From: Clostridiales bacterium UBA4039 | GTDB taxonomy: Bacteria; Bacillota; Clostridia; Lachnospirales; Vallitaleaceae | Direction: 5' to 3' | NCBI GenBank assembly: GCA_002382805.1 | Contig: DGAD01000007.1 | Span: 1-64,000, forward strand | DNA: 64,000 nt | Shown here: positions 1 to 8,772 of the stretch, one piece after another | Layout: the number at the start of each line of letters is the position of its first letter | Position numbering within the stretch: the stretch's first letter is position 1 | The notes under the pieces: generated by a model | What the model was told of the DNA's origin: nothing | Database searches by the model: none | The model's input: only the letters and a program-made list of their open reading frames with translations | Program-made: the position numbers and the translations under genes

Positions 1-1
1 A

Positions 2-178
2 GATAATGATAGATATTTAGTACGGGTGGATGAAGTAATGATCGCTAAAGGGACACAATATGAACAAGCAGGAGCGGTGAACTTTAACATCTGGTATCGA
101 GACCAGAACTTTATTGATACCTATGAGAAGAATATTACCCAGATTATGCCATATACTGATGTCGTCATTTATCGGTAG
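2..178 (+). CDS. C-terminal end of an unidentified protein (5' truncated)
   Basis: An open frame enters from the left edge and stops with TAG at 176-178, giving the last 58 residues of a protein. The visible tail begins DNDRYLVRVDEV and ends with TDVVIYR; it is mixed alpha/beta in character with no membrane segment or recognisable catalytic motif. A terminator-like hairpin follows 18 bases after the stop, so this is the last gene of its unit. I do not recognise the family; the missing N-terminal part would be needed to name it. Confidence 0.6.
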   Translation, partial: DNDRYLVRVDEVMIAKGTQYEQAGAVNFNIWYRDQNFIDTYEKNITQIMPYTDVVIYR

Positions 179-196
179 AAAAGAATAAACAAACTA

Positions 197-220
197 AAAG
201 AGTGCAGGCATGCACTCTTT
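197..220 (+). terminator. Hairpin terminator after the truncated first gene
   Basis: A perfect 10-bp stem (AAAGAGTGCA at 197-206 with TGCACTCTTT at 211-220) encloses a 4-base loop. The U-run is only the three Ts that end the stem, so this is a weaker terminator than others in the window, but it sits just after a stop codon and before a new promoter. Confidence 0.55.
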
Positions 221-241
221 ATCAATATAGAGAGATTGCAT

Positions 242-271
242 TTGGGATATCACCTTAAAATATGCTATACT
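242..271 (+). promoter_or_regulatory. Candidate promoter of the 301-5645 gene cluster
   Basis: TTGGGA (242-247), an 18-base spacer and TATACT (266-271) with an upstream TG (extended -10) lie 30 bases before the first start codon. The -35 is poor, so activity would depend on the extended -10. No other good promoter is seen before 5645, consistent with co-transcription of the five genes. Confidence 0.4.
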
Positions 272-300
272 AAGAAAAACTACATGTTAGGGAGATATAT

Positions 301-786
301 ATGAAGAAGTTATTTATTCAACAAAAAGTTTTTAAAATAACAGACCAATACTCGGTGATGGATGAAAACCAAAATCCGGTTTATTATGTTGATCAAGATT
401 TTAAGTTGATTGGCAATACAGTTCATGTTAAAGATTTGAGTGGCAGGGAAATTTTTGTTGTGGATAAAGAAATATTGACTTTCTTACCAAGATATGTTGT
501 ACGATTTTCAGATGGACGTCAAGTTGCATTAAAAAGTCGTTTTACATTTTTAAAAAAGCAGATTGATGTTGAAGCGAACGGGCTTAAGCTTGAACTGGAA
601 GGTGATTTTTTTGACTTTCAATTTTCAATTTATGAAAGTGGAAAAAAAATCGGATCTATAACTCGGGAATTTCTTACATGGGGAGATACATATGTCTTAA
701 ATATCATCGATGAGACGAGGGAAGTTTTTGTCCTTGCATTGATGATTGCAGTTGACTGCATCAAAGATTCTGAAAAAAATAACTAG
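301..786 (+). CDS. LURP-one-related (LOR) / tubby-like fold protein
   Basis: This 161-residue soluble protein resembles the LURP-one-related family (YxjI type in Bacillus), small beta-barrels with a central helix related to the tubby C-terminal domain; the molecular role in bacteria is unclear. Visible features are alternating beta-strands over the whole length, the opening IQQKVF...YSVMDE pattern in which the chain repeatedly describes itself (D...G....V.D..G.EIF), and a hydrophobic C-terminal helix near residues 142-153. The start at 301 follows GGGAG with normal spacing. It is the first gene of a run with an ABC exporter pair 25 bases downstream. Family assignment is from pattern; function unknown. 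Confidence 0.7.
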   Translation: MKKLFIQQKVFKITDQYSVMDENQNPVYYVDQDFKLIGNTVHVKDLSGREIFVVDKEILTFLPRYVVRFSDGRQVALKSRFTFLKKQIDVEANGLKLELEGDFFDFQFSIYESGKKIGSITREFLTWGDTYVLNIIDETREVFVLALMIAVDCIKDSEKNN

Positions 787-811
787 CAAGTAGAGAGGAA
801 GGTTGTTAGGG

Positions 812-1612
812 ATGAGTTTAATTGAGATTAAGGGATTGAGAAAATCCTTTGGTACAAAAGATGTGTTAAAAGGAATTGATTTGTCTATTGGAAAAGGCGA
901 AGTCATAGGATATATTGGACCCAATGGTGCAGGAAAGAGCACAACAGTTAAAATCATGTTAGGTTTAATTGAAGCTTTTGAAGGAGAGGTGTACTTATTT
1001 GGAGAGAATATTCGAAAAACAGATGCTTCTTATAAGCGGCGCATTGGTTATGTACCGGAAGCGGGAGAGATTTACGATACATTGACAGGTTATGAGTATT
1101 TGAGTTTTATTGGGGAGCTCTATGCTTTGAACAAAGACGTGGTTGAAGAACGCATTATGCGCCTGATGCAATTATTTAGCTTAGAGGATGTGGTTCACTC
1201 ACGTATATCATCATATTCAAAAGGAATGCGGCAAAAAATTCTGATTATTGCAAGTATAATCCATAATCCGGATATCTTATTTTTGGATGAGCCTATTGCA
1301 GGTCTTGATGCGAATAGTGTGATGGTTTTTAAAGAATTACTCCATCAATTAGCGCAGCGCGGCAAAACGGTTTTTTACTCGTCGCATATGATGGATGTTG
1401 TTGAGAAAATCAGTGACCGTATTGTATTGATTGATCAAGGTGTTATTGCAGCAGATGGTGCTTTTGAGACATTAAGTGCAACAAGTCATTATGCTTCTCT
1501 TGAGGAGTTGTTTAACAAAGTAACAGGCACTGACAATCATGAGTTGATTGCAACTGCAATTATTGAAACAATAACTGAAGAATCAAGTGGGGAAGAACTA
1601 TGGAACAGTTAA
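812..1612 (+). CDS. ABC-2 type exporter, ATP-binding subunit
   Basis: This 266-residue ATPase powers an ABC-2 type export complex with the membrane protein encoded next. Walker A (GPNGAGKST) is near residues 36-44, the signature has the SKGM form usual for this class at about 137-141, and Walker B ends FLDEP near 160. A D-loop and H-loop (SSH) follow. I place the start at ATG 812, about 9 bases after GAGAGGAAGG; an in-frame TTG at 803 is too close to that site. The gene overlaps the permease by 13 bases, indicating translational coupling. The substrate cannot be told from sequence. Confidence 0.88.
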   Translation: MSLIEIKGLRKSFGTKDVLKGIDLSIGKGEVIGYIGPNGAGKSTTVKIMLGLIEAFEGEVYLFGENIRKTDASYKRRIGYVPEAGEIYDTLTGYEYLSFIGELYALNKDVVEERIMRLMQLFSLEDVVHSRISSYSKGMRQKILIIASIIHNPDILFLDEPIAGLDANSVMVFKELLHQLAQRGKTVFYSSHMMDVVEKISDRIVLIDQGVIAADGAFETLSATSHYASLEELFNKVTGTDNHELIATAIIETITEESSGEELWNS

Positions 1613-3252
1613 AACAGTTGCGTATACTTAAACCATTCAAAAAAATCATCGAATATATGGGCATCAATTATGACGAAGTCTATCATGTTTTGTGGCTAAA
1701 GTTTACATTAGACCAACGACGAACATCGGTTATGGAGTTAGGTAAGCAAACGGATGAGCAAAAAGGGAAAAAAAAGAGTCGATTCTCCCAACATATTATA
1801 TATATTTTTTTTGGTGTCATGCTGATACCAATTCTTTTAATGACGGAGTCAGTACATTTGAGTATGTCTTTATACACTACATTGATTTTATTTTTCCTTC
1901 TTTCCTCGATGATTTCGGATTATTCGACGGTATTATTAGACACGCGTGATCAAGTGATGTTTTTGACACGACCGATAGAGAAAAAAGCCTTATCTCTAGG
2001 TCGATTCATACATATTTTTAGCTATGTACTTGTTTTACTTTTAGAGCTTTCTCTGCCATCTATTGTCGTTATTGGAATGCGTTTTGGAATAGGCGCAGGA
2101 GCATTACTTTTTTTGATGAGTATACTTATGAGTGTCTTTTCAGTTGTATTGACATCGTGTGTATATGTACTGCTTTTACATTTCTTTAATGGTGAAAAAT
2201 TAAAAGATTTTATTACGATATTTCAGGTGCTATTTACTGTTACTATTACGCTTGGATACCAAATTGTCCCGCGAATGATCAATGTGACTGCCTTGACATC
2301 TGCTGAATTTAAAGTTAAACTATGGCATGTCTTCGTACCTCCGATGTGGTTTGCAGCACCTCTATCAATTCTTATTGACCAAGGGGCTCAGACAGTCGTG
2401 TTCGTGATGGCTATATTAGGTATTACAGTTCCAATATTATTATTGTTTTTTTATGTACGGTGGATTGCACCAAGATTTGAAGGATATTTAAGTAAAATGA
2501 ATGAATCCGGAGTTGGGAGCCATAGCAAGAAAGGACTGCGAGAGCGACTTGTATATGCCATAGCTTCACTCGTAAGTCAGACCGATACGGAAAAAGCATT
2601 TGTCTTATTTAGTCGCAAGATATTAACAAAAGAACGAGAGACAAAGCTAAGAATGTATCCGGGAATTGTCTTTGCAATAGGCTTTCCTATCATTTTTGGT
2701 GTAATGAATCAGTATGGGGAAAGTATTCAGATTCGTGGGAATGAAACAATAATAATGTATTTTTATATGACACCTATTTTTTTAATTAGTTTGCTGGTTA
2801 ATATTAAATATAGCGAAAGTTATCGAGGAGCATGGATTTATAAAGTTGCACCATTTACACAACACAGTGAAATGCTTCGAGGGGTTATAAAAGGATTCAT
2901 CATTAGTTATATATTGCCTGTGTATTTATGCATAGGAATTCTTTTTTATTACATATCAGGCCTAATGGGATTTGCATATCTTGGTTTGCAAGTCGGTCTT
3001 GCCATGATTATCATAAGTATCAATATCTTTATGCTAGATACAAAATATCCGTTTAGTGAAAAGTATAACCCTCAAGATCAAAAAGGAAAGAACTTGACTT
3101 TGTTTATACTAGCATCAATTATTAGTGGTATATTTGTATTAGGACAAGCATTTGTCATCAATTCAAGTAGCATGCTTATTGGCATTGCTTTTTTGAGCAT
3201 ATGTATTGGATATATACTATGGAAAGTTGCGATAAGGAGGACAAATATATGA
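1600..3252 (+). CDS. ABC-2 type exporter, membrane subunit
   Basis: A 550-residue multi-spanning membrane protein, the partner of the ATPase it overlaps. About 90 cytosolic residues precede the first hydrophobic stretch (IIYIFFGVMLIPILL), followed by roughly 12 predicted spans with a large cytosolic loop in the middle. The length and topology suit one chain that contains both halves of a permease. It has no signal peptide and no recognised substrate motif. The start at 1600 has GGGGAAG just upstream. The stop overlaps the next start (ATGA), so the adenosyltransferase is translated from the same message. Substrate unknown; lipids, peptides or drugs are all possible. Confidence 0.8.
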   Translation: MEQLKQLRILKPFKKIIEYMGINYDEVYHVLWLKFTLDQRRTSVMELGKQTDEQKGKKKSRFSQHIIYIFFGVMLIPILLMTESVHLSMSLYTTLILFFLLSSMISDYSTVLLDTRDQVMFLTRPIEKKALSLGRFIHIFSYVLVLLLELSLPSIVVIGMRFGIGAGALLFLMSILMSVFSVVLTSCVYVLLLHFFNGEKLKDFITIFQVLFTVTITLGYQIVPRMINVTALTSAEFKVKLWHVFVPPMWFAAPLSILIDQGAQTVVFVMAILGITVPILLLFFYVRWIAPRFEGYLSKMNESGVGSHSKKGLRERLVYAIASLVSQTDTEKAFVLFSRKILTKERETKLRMYPGIVFAIGFPIIFGVMNQYGESIQIRGNETIIMYFYMTPIFLISLLVNIKYSESYRGAWIYKVAPFTQHSEMLRGVIKGFIISYILPVYLCIGILFYYISGLMGFAYLGLQVGLAMIIISINIFMLDTKYPFSEKYNPQDQKGKNLTLFILASIISGIFVLGQAFVINSSSMLIGIAFLSICIGYILWKVAIRRTNI

Positions 3253-3791
3253 AAATATATACAAAAGCCGGAGACAAGGGATATACAAGTAATGTTAAGG
3301 GTGAAAAGCTGTGGAAAGGTAGTCTATGGATTGAGTTGCAAGGACATGTCGATGAGCTTAATGCTCATATTGGGCATCTGCGAAGCCTCAATCAATGCGT
3401 AACAAAACAAAAAGATATTGATGACATCTTGGAATGGATTCAATATTGTCTGTTTCGAATCGGCAGTGATGTTTCACTGCAATTTCAAGCAAGTTATATT
3501 ACAGATACAATGATCGAACGCCTAGAAAAAGCCATTGATTCATATACTGAAAAAACAGGTGAGTTACATAGTTTTATTCATTTTAGTGGTAATGAGGCGG
3601 CAACCTATGCTCAAGTGACGCGCAGTGTAACAAGACGCTGTGAGCGGGTATTTGCAAAAGTAATTCATGAATTGGACTTTACACTAGACTATCAATATGT
3701 AAATCGTTTATCAGACTATTTTTTCCAGTTAGCACGATATCTTAATCATGTTAATGGTGACTCAGAAGAAGCTATGGTGGTTAGAGATTAG
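3249..3791 (+). CDS. PduO-type ATP:cob(I)alamin adenosyltransferase
   Basis: Transfers the adenosyl group of ATP to cob(I)alamin, giving adenosylcobalamin (coenzyme B12). The 180-residue chain has the family's hallmarks: an N-terminal KIYTKAGDKGYTSN phosphate-binding loop, VDELNAHIG near residue 35, the RSVTRRCERV segment carrying the ATP- and cobalamin-site arginines, and YVNRLSDYFFQLAR near the end. The start at ATG 3249 follows AAGGAGGA and overlaps the upstream stop by 4 bases; an in-frame ATG at 3201 lies inside the permease gene and lacks a ribosome site. No B12-dependent enzyme is visible in this window, so its client is not shown. The BCCT transporter follows 18 bases later. Confidence 0.88.
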   Translation: MKIYTKAGDKGYTSNVKGEKLWKGSLWIELQGHVDELNAHIGHLRSLNQCVTKQKDIDDILEWIQYCLFRIGSDVSLQFQASYITDTMIERLEKAIDSYTEKTGELHSFIHFSGNEAATYAQVTRSVTRRCERVFAKVIHELDFTLDYQYVNRLSDYFFQLARYLNHVNGDSEEAMVVRD

Positions 3792-3809
3792 AAAAAATGG
3801 AGGTTTTAT

Positions 3810-5645
3810 ATGAACGAAGAAAAGAAGAAAGAATTAGCATCTGCAAAACATTTGGCAAAAAAGCTACAAAAGGCCGAACGGGAAGCTCGTAAGCGAGCGA
3901 TTAAAAATCGAAAGCCATTTAAAGGATTGCAGATTCGTCCAACAGTATCATTGTTTGATGAAGCTGGTCGACAAGAACCAGGTGAAAATAATTGGGAAGG
4001 CTATGGGTTTGACATCCATCCTCAAGTGACCATGTTTTCTGCGCTTATTCTCGTTCTTTTCATTGCGGGAACATTATTATTTCCAGGGCAAGCTGAAGAT
4101 TTGTTTAATTCAGCATTAGCTCATATTACAAAAAATGCAGGTTGGTTTATGATTGCAGCGGCCAATATTATTGTCGTTGCGGCATTGTATTTTGCCTTTG
4201 GTCGATATGGGAATTTAAGGATTGGAGGCGCAGAGGCGCAACCTGAATTTACTAAGTTTGCTTGGTATGCAATGCTTCTTAGTGCCGGAATGGGGATTGG
4301 GCTATTGTTTTGGAGTGTAGCCGAACCGATTTCACATTTGAATAAACCTTCTCCGATGTTTGGAGGATTGGGAGCAGGTACACCGGAAGCGGCTCAAGCA
4401 GCTATGGCAACAACCTTTTTCCATTGGGGAATACATCCATGGGCAATTTATTCAGTGGTTGCTTTAGGATTAGCTTTCTTTGCGTATAATAGGGGACTCC
4501 CGCTCACGATTCGATCAGTATTTTATCCGATTATCGGTAATAAAATCTATGGGTTTTGGGGAAACCTTATTGATGTACTTTCAGTGCTTGCAACTTTAAC
4601 CGGTTTAGCAACATCTTTGGGATTAGGTGTATCCCAGGTGAATGCAGGATTAAATCATCTATTTGGTATAGAGATTAGTATTCCGATTCAAGTGGGACTG
4701 ATTATAGGAATCACAGCATTGGCAACGACCTCTGTTGTTATGGGGCTTGATGGAGGCGTCAAACGTCTCAGTGAAATCAATATGATATTAGCAGGTGTGT
4801 TTTTAATATTTATTTTGATTGCAGGTCCAACGGTCTACATCATGAGTGGATTTACTCAAAATATTGGATATTATGTTTCCAACTTTATTGAGATGAGCTT
4901 ATGGACAGAGACCTTTCGCGATACGAACTGGCAAGGGGGATGGACAATATTTTATTGGGCATGGTGGATCTCATGGTCACCTTTTGTCGGAATGTTCATT
5001 GCGAGAATATCGAAAGGAAGAACTGTGCGAGAGTTTATTCTAGGTGTTATGTTGATACCGTCACTGCTGTCTTTCTTTTGGATGTCAGTATTTGGAGGTT
5101 CAGCTATATTTCAAGAGACAAATGGTATCGCAGATATAATATCAGCTGTTAAAGTTGATGCATCCATAGCACTTTTTGCAATGGTGGATGCGTTGCCCTT
5201 TAGTAGTATTTTATCTTTGGTCGGCGTTATTTTAGTAACGGTATTTTTCGTAACATCATCAGATTCAGGCTCCTTGGTTGTCGATCACTTGACATCGGGT
5301 GGAAAGCTGGATTCTCCTGTGCCACAACGTGTTTTTTGGGCAGTAATGGAAGGTGTGGTTGCTGCGACGTTACTTATTGGTGGCGGATTGACTGCACTGC
5401 AGACGGCCTCTATCATTACAGGGCTTCCCTTTGCAATTATTTTATTGATGATGGTATATTCACTTAATGCAGGACTTAAACAAGAATTTGAGATTGAAGA
5501 AGTGGTGCGCAGAAAGGTAAGAGAAGTTCGTGAAGACCATATTATTAATGAGGTTATCAATTCTGTCGTCCATGATCATGCATTGATAGATCGAGAAGAA
5601 GAAGTTGTTAATTTAAAAATCAACAAAAAAAGTGAAAAAAAATAA
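3810..5645 (+). CDS. BCCT-family betaine/choline/carnitine transporter
   Basis: A 611-residue secondary transporter with 12 predicted spans of the LeuT fold, importing a trimethylammonium compound such as glycine betaine, choline or carnitine. The sequence GMGIGLLFWSVAEP near residue 160 is the form found in sodium-coupled betaine carriers (carnitine antiporters have an Asp in this place). The family signature W.WWISWSP..G.FIARIS.GR lies near 383-403. It has a 70-residue, lysine/arginine-rich N-terminal tail and a charged C-terminal tail (residues ~550-611); in BetP such tails take part in osmosensing. Ribosome site GGAGG precedes ATG 3810. It ends the operon at a strong terminator. Confidence 0.93.
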   Translation: MNEEKKKELASAKHLAKKLQKAEREARKRAIKNRKPFKGLQIRPTVSLFDEAGRQEPGENNWEGYGFDIHPQVTMFSALILVLFIAGTLLFPGQAEDLFNSALAHITKNAGWFMIAAANIIVVAALYFAFGRYGNLRIGGAEAQPEFTKFAWYAMLLSAGMGIGLLFWSVAEPISHLNKPSPMFGGLGAGTPEAAQAAMATTFFHWGIHPWAIYSVVALGLAFFAYNRGLPLTIRSVFYPIIGNKIYGFWGNLIDVLSVLATLTGLATSLGLGVSQVNAGLNHLFGIEISIPIQVGLIIGITALATTSVVMGLDGGVKRLSEINMILAGVFLIFILIAGPTVYIMSGFTQNIGYYVSNFIEMSLWTETFRDTNWQGGWTIFYWAWWISWSPFVGMFIARISKGRTVREFILGVMLIPSLLSFFWMSVFGGSAIFQETNGIADIISAVKVDASIALFAMVDALPFSSILSLVGVILVTVFFVTSSDSGSLVVDHLTSGGKLDSPVPQRVFWAVMEGVVAATLLIGGGLTALQTASIITGLPFAIILLMMVYSLNAGLKQEFEIEEVVRRKVREVREDHIINEVINSVVHDHALIDREEEVVNLKINKKSEKK

Positions 5646-5676
5646 AAAGGAATAAATATACTGCAATTAAATGTAA

Positions 5677-5720
5677 AAAAAAACAGGTCTATGATTTATT
5701 ATTCATAGACCTGTTTTTTT
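5677..5720. terminator. Strong bidirectional terminator
   Basis: An 18-bp perfect stem (5677-5694 with 5703-5720) carries an A-run on one side and a T-run on the other, so it ends transcription of the BCCT operon on the plus strand and of the small DUF1328 gene on the minus strand. Confidence 0.9.
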
Positions 5721-5741
5721 ATATATAATTAAAAACACTAT

Positions 5742-5903
5742 TTAAAACAAGGCTTTTCCAAAAAGTAATGTCAGAATGAGTAAAACAATTGCAATGAAAA
5801 AGAGAATCTTAGCCACCGACTTTGCTGTTGAAGCAACGCCTCTAAATCCAAATATTCCAGCAATAAATGATATGATTAAAAAAAATAGAGCCCACTTTAA
5901 CAT
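5742..5903 (-). CDS. DUF1328 (YtjA-like) small membrane protein
   Basis: A 53-residue protein not long enough for usual gene callers. It has two hydrophobic segments (residues ~4-20 and ~32-48) separated by [15 protein letters not shown], the glycine/alanine pattern typical of the DUF1328/UPF0391 family, whose members are often stress-induced but whose function is unknown. The start at 5903 has an excellent ribosome site (AGGAGGTG, 6 bases upstream) and a sigma-A promoter at 5954-5982. It is monocistronic and shares its terminator with the convergent BCCT gene. Confidence 0.85.
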   Translation of the reverse strand: MLKWALFFLIISFIAGIFGFRGVASTAKSVAKILFFIAIVLLILTLLFGKALF

Positions 5904-5953
5904 TTGCCCACCTCCTGTAAGAATAAAAGTCTAATAAAAATTATTCTTACATA

Positions 5954-5982
5954 AGAATAACAGATATCGTTTTTGACGTCAA
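5954..5982 (-). promoter_or_regulatory. Sigma-A promoter of the DUF1328 gene
   Basis: On the minus strand TTGACG (5982-5977) is followed after exactly 17 bases by TATTCT (5959-5954), about 50 bases before the start codon of the small membrane protein. Confidence 0.7.
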
Positions 5983-6009
5983 GAGCTCCTATAATAGACA
6001 AAAGATATA

Positions 6010-6633
6010 CTATTGATTGCGATAGTAAAAAATGGCTAACTGCGTCCGGTCGCGCAGTTGTAGACGATCTAAAATACTACTGATATAATTACGAACCGTC
6101 CCTTCGCTCAAAAATAGCGTAGCGCCAATTTCTTTATTGGAGAGCCCATCGGCAACACATGTCATTATTTGTATTTCTTTGTCAGATAAGCCTAAGTCAG
6201 AAAATGTTCTTGGGCTTTTTTGTTGTAAAAGGTCAGGCAGCTTATCGGCGACAGCTTCACCAAAGACACGCTGTCCTGTTGCTACAGCTTGAATAGCAGG
6301 GACAATACTATCAAAATTTTGTTTAAGAAGGTAACCTTTTGCACCGATGTGCAGAGCTTTGATAATATATTCATCATCAAGGAATGTTGTTAGATAAAGA
6401 ATCTTTGCATTGATGTCTTCTGATAAAATTTTTGAACCGGCATCAAGACCATTCATGTTTTCCATACGGATATCCATTAAGATGACATCAATAAGATGTT
6501 CATGATATAGATTAATCGCATCCTCGCCACTGTGTCCAAGAGCAATGACATCAATATCAGGGCTTTGACTGAGTATAGTTTGTAGGGATGAAGCGACGAG
6601 TTTATCGTCATCAATAATAAGTAGCTTAATCAT
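6010..6633 (-). CDS. NarL/LuxR-family response regulator
   Basis: A 207-residue DNA-binding response regulator. The receiver domain (1-120) has the acidic pocket D8-D10, phosphoacceptor D54 (ILMDIRM), the T83 switch region and K104; the C-terminal LuxR-type helix-turn-helix (about 145-207) contains LSNKEIGATLFLSEGTVRNY. I start it at ATG 6633, after GAGGAGC; an upstream in-frame ATG at 6681 would lie deep in the kinase gene. The 8-base overlap with the kinase indicates coupled translation. Together they probably control the divergent ABC exporter at 7830-11035 through the inverted repeat at 7734-7751. Confidence 0.9.
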   Translation of the reverse strand: MIKLLIIDDDKLVASSLQTILSQSPDIDVIALGHSGEDAINLYHEHLIDVILMDIRMENMNGLDAGSKILSEDINAKILYLTTFLDDEYIIKALHIGAKGYLLKQNFDSIVPAIQAVATGQRVFGEAVADKLPDLLQQKSPRTFSDLGLSDKEIQIMTCVADGLSNKEIGATLFLSEGTVRNYISSILDRLQLRDRTQLAIFYYRNQ

Positions 6634-7720
6634 GTGTTGTGGGCTCCTCTCGAGGTAGGGTGATAAAAAGTTGAAAGCCATTATCGGTATCGATATTTAG
6701 ATGTCCACCAAGTTTTTCGATACGTTCAAAAATATTTCGTAGGCCAATGCCTTGATCAAGGTCAACATCTGTCACGTGTCCATTGTCTGAGATGACCAAT
6801 TGATAAAAAGCGTAGTGTTCACGTAAGCGTAGAGTGACTTGAGTTGCAGTGCTATGTTTTATGATATTGTTAAGACTCTCTTTTACAATTGCTATCACAG
6901 CAAACTTAATGGCTTGATGCATTGCGCTAGTGATGTGGATATCCATGTGAATCGGACAAAAAGTAAAGTCAGCGATGATTTTACGAATAGATGCTTCAAT
7001 ATCAATTGAAGTATCATGAAGATCATGGACACTTGAACGAATGTTATCCATACCTTGATTAAGGGTAACACGTAAAGCGTTTAAGTGCTCGGTTAAGGTG
7101 GTGTCTTTATTAATCGCGAGTATAGCTCCGATTTGAAGCAATGCTCTTGAAAGAACATGTCCTACATGGTCATGTATCTCGCGTGCAATACGATGGCGTT
7201 CGTTTAACGTTGCATGATAGATTTCACTATCTTGACTTTTTAGAAGTTCCTGGTGCTGATGCTTTAACGTATAGTTTAACTCACGTGCGTGATCTTCAAG
7301 GCTACGATAGCGGATGGTTTGATTAGAGATTGTATATGTACGGTATTTGATAAGAGCTGTGACAAGGGTCATAGAACATAAAACAAAAAATGTTACCAGA
7401 CCATACGGCGGATAGGCTGTGGATAAAAGGATAAGTGTCAGTAGATGAAGCCAATGTGAATATGAAAAAAACCAAGTATAGACGATAACCGGTAAAAAAA
7501 ATAGGGCGGCAGGTGACCACAAACAAAAAAGAAAATATGCAAAAATAATTGAATGATGAAAAAACGCTTTGTTTGTATAGGCTAATAAAGCGGCACAAGT
7601 CAAAGCGGCAAGTACAATAATAAGCAGGGATAGTATATCGGTTGTTCCAAGAATTTGTATATATATGGTCAGACTTAATAAAAATAAGATGAGTTTATCA
7701 ATAATATCTAATATATGCAT
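6626..7720 (-). CDS. Sensor histidine kinase, NarX/DesK (HisKA_3) type
   Basis: A 364-residue membrane kinase. The N-terminal ~130 residues form about six closely packed hydrophobic spans with hardly any extracellular sequence, suggesting an intramembrane sensor for membrane-active compounds or lipid state. The dimerisation/phosphoacceptor region holds RIAREIHDHVGHVLSR (phospho-His in EIHDH, near residue 183). The ATPase domain has KESLNNIIKHS, SDNGHV and GIGLRNIFERI. The architecture matches DesK and LnrJ of Bacillus. The start at 7720 has a modest ribosome site. Its gene is co-directional with, and upstream of, its regulator. Confidence 0.9.
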   Translation of the reverse strand: MHILDIIDKLILFLLSLTIYIQILGTTDILSLLIIVLAALTCAALLAYTNKAFFHHSIIFAYFLFCLWSPAALFFLPVIVYTWFFSYSHWLHLLTLILLSTAYPPYGLVTFFVLCSMTLVTALIKYRTYTISNQTIRYRSLEDHARELNYTLKHQHQELLKSQDSEIYHATLNERHRIAREIHDHVGHVLSRALLQIGAILAINKDTTLTEHLNALRVTLNQGMDNIRSSVHDLHDTSIDIEASIRKIIADFTFCPIHMDIHITSAMHQAIKFAVIAIVKESLNNIIKHSTATQVTLRLREHYAFYQLVISDNGHVTDVDLDQGIGLRNIFERIEKLGGHLNIDTDNGFQLFITLPREEPTTHD

Positions 7721-7733
7721 ACCTTAACCTCAC

Positions 7734-7775
7734 ATGTGACATTTGTCATATAAATACTGATACATGACACTTACA
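7734..7775. promoter_or_regulatory. Candidate response-regulator operator between kinase and exporter genes
   Basis: The region between the divergent units holds a perfect inverted repeat TGACA-TT-TGTCA (7737-7748; outer AT pairs extend it to 7734-7751) and a second copy of the half-site, TGACA, at 7765-7769 in the same orientation 28 bases on. NarL-family regulators bind such short inverted repeats, so this is the natural site for the neighbouring regulator. No consensus -35 is visible for the exporter, which fits an activator-dependent promoter. Confidence 0.45.
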
Positions 7776-7829
7776 ATTATAGCAAAAAAAACTTACAATA
7801 CAAGTATGAAAGGTTGAAGGAGGTTACAC

Positions 7830-8762
7830 ATGATTATTAAAGTGAATAATTTAGTTAAACGGTATGGCGATTTGGTTGCTCTTGACCATTTGTCATTTGA
7901 TGTTAAAGAAGGAGAAATCTTTGGATTGTTGGGACCAAATGGTTCAGGTAAAACCACTGCAATCAATTGCATACTCTCTTTATTATCCTATGATAAAGGA
8001 GAGATAGAAGTTTTTGGAGAACAGATGACACCTAGAAACTATAAAGCAAAAAGAGATATTGGTGTTGTGATGCAAAATGTGGCAGTGTTTAATGAGCTGA
8101 CAGTACGTGAGAATGTCGATTATTTTTGTGGTCTATATGTACCCAACAAAAAGGAAAAGAAAAAGCTGGTAGATGAAGCGATTGCTTTTGTTGGATTGGA
8201 AAAATATGAAAAATTTGTTCCGAAAAAACTTAGTGGAGGTTTGCTTCGACGGTTGAACATTGCATGTGGCATTGCCCATAAGCCGAAAATAATTTTTTTA
8301 GATGAACCTACAGTAGCTGTTGACCCCCAAAGCCGTAACAAAATTTTAGAAGGCATTAAGGAATTGAATAGAAAAGGTGCAACGGTTATTTATACATCCC
8401 ATTATATGGAAGAAGTTGAGCAGATTTGTTCACGGATTATGATTTTAGATAAGGGTAAAGCGATCGCATCTGGAAGTAAAGAAACGTTAAAAGCAATGAT
8501 TGATGTTGGAGAAAAAATCTCGATCGAACTCTATGATTTATTGGATGAACATCTTCAAAGTTTTCGTGAGTTGCCAAATGTTGCCTCCGTCAGCTATGAA
8601 GAAAGTTTGCTGACGATTCATTCTTATAAAGCGGCAAATAATTTGGAACATATCTTAGAACATATTCGTACGTCGAACATGGCATTTGGAAAAATATATT
8701 CGGAAAAGCCGACACTGAATGATGTTTTCTTGGAATTAACCGGTAAAGAGTTAAGGGATTAG
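7830..8762 (+). CDS. ABC exporter ATP-binding subunit (Lnr/DrrA-like)
   Basis: The 310-residue ATPase of an ABC-2 exporter with two separate permease genes downstream. Walker A GPNGSGKTT is at about 35-43, the signature reads LSGGLLRRL (a Leu replaces the usual Gln), Walker B ends FLDEP, and about 80 extra C-terminal residues form the accessory domain typical of drug-type ABC-2 ATPases. GAAGGAGG is well placed before ATG 7830. The genes 7830, 8773 and 9872 with the divergent kinase/regulator mirror the linearmycin-resistance system LnrJK-LnrLMN of Bacillus subtilis. Substrate is inferred only as an amphiphilic or antimicrobial compound. Confidence 0.9.
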   Translation: MIIKVNNLVKRYGDLVALDHLSFDVKEGEIFGLLGPNGSGKTTAINCILSLLSYDKGEIEVFGEQMTPRNYKAKRDIGVVMQNVAVFNELTVRENVDYFCGLYVPNKKEKKKLVDEAIAFVGLEKYEKFVPKKLSGGLLRRLNIACGIAHKPKIIFLDEPTVAVDPQSRNKILEGIKELNRKGATVIYTSHYMEEVEQICSRIMILDKGKAIASGSKETLKAMIDVGEKISIELYDLLDEHLQSFRELPNVASVSYEESLLTIHSYKAANNLEHILEHIRTSNMAFGKIYSEKPTLNDVFLELTGKELRD

Positions 8763-8772
8763 AGGTGAAAAT

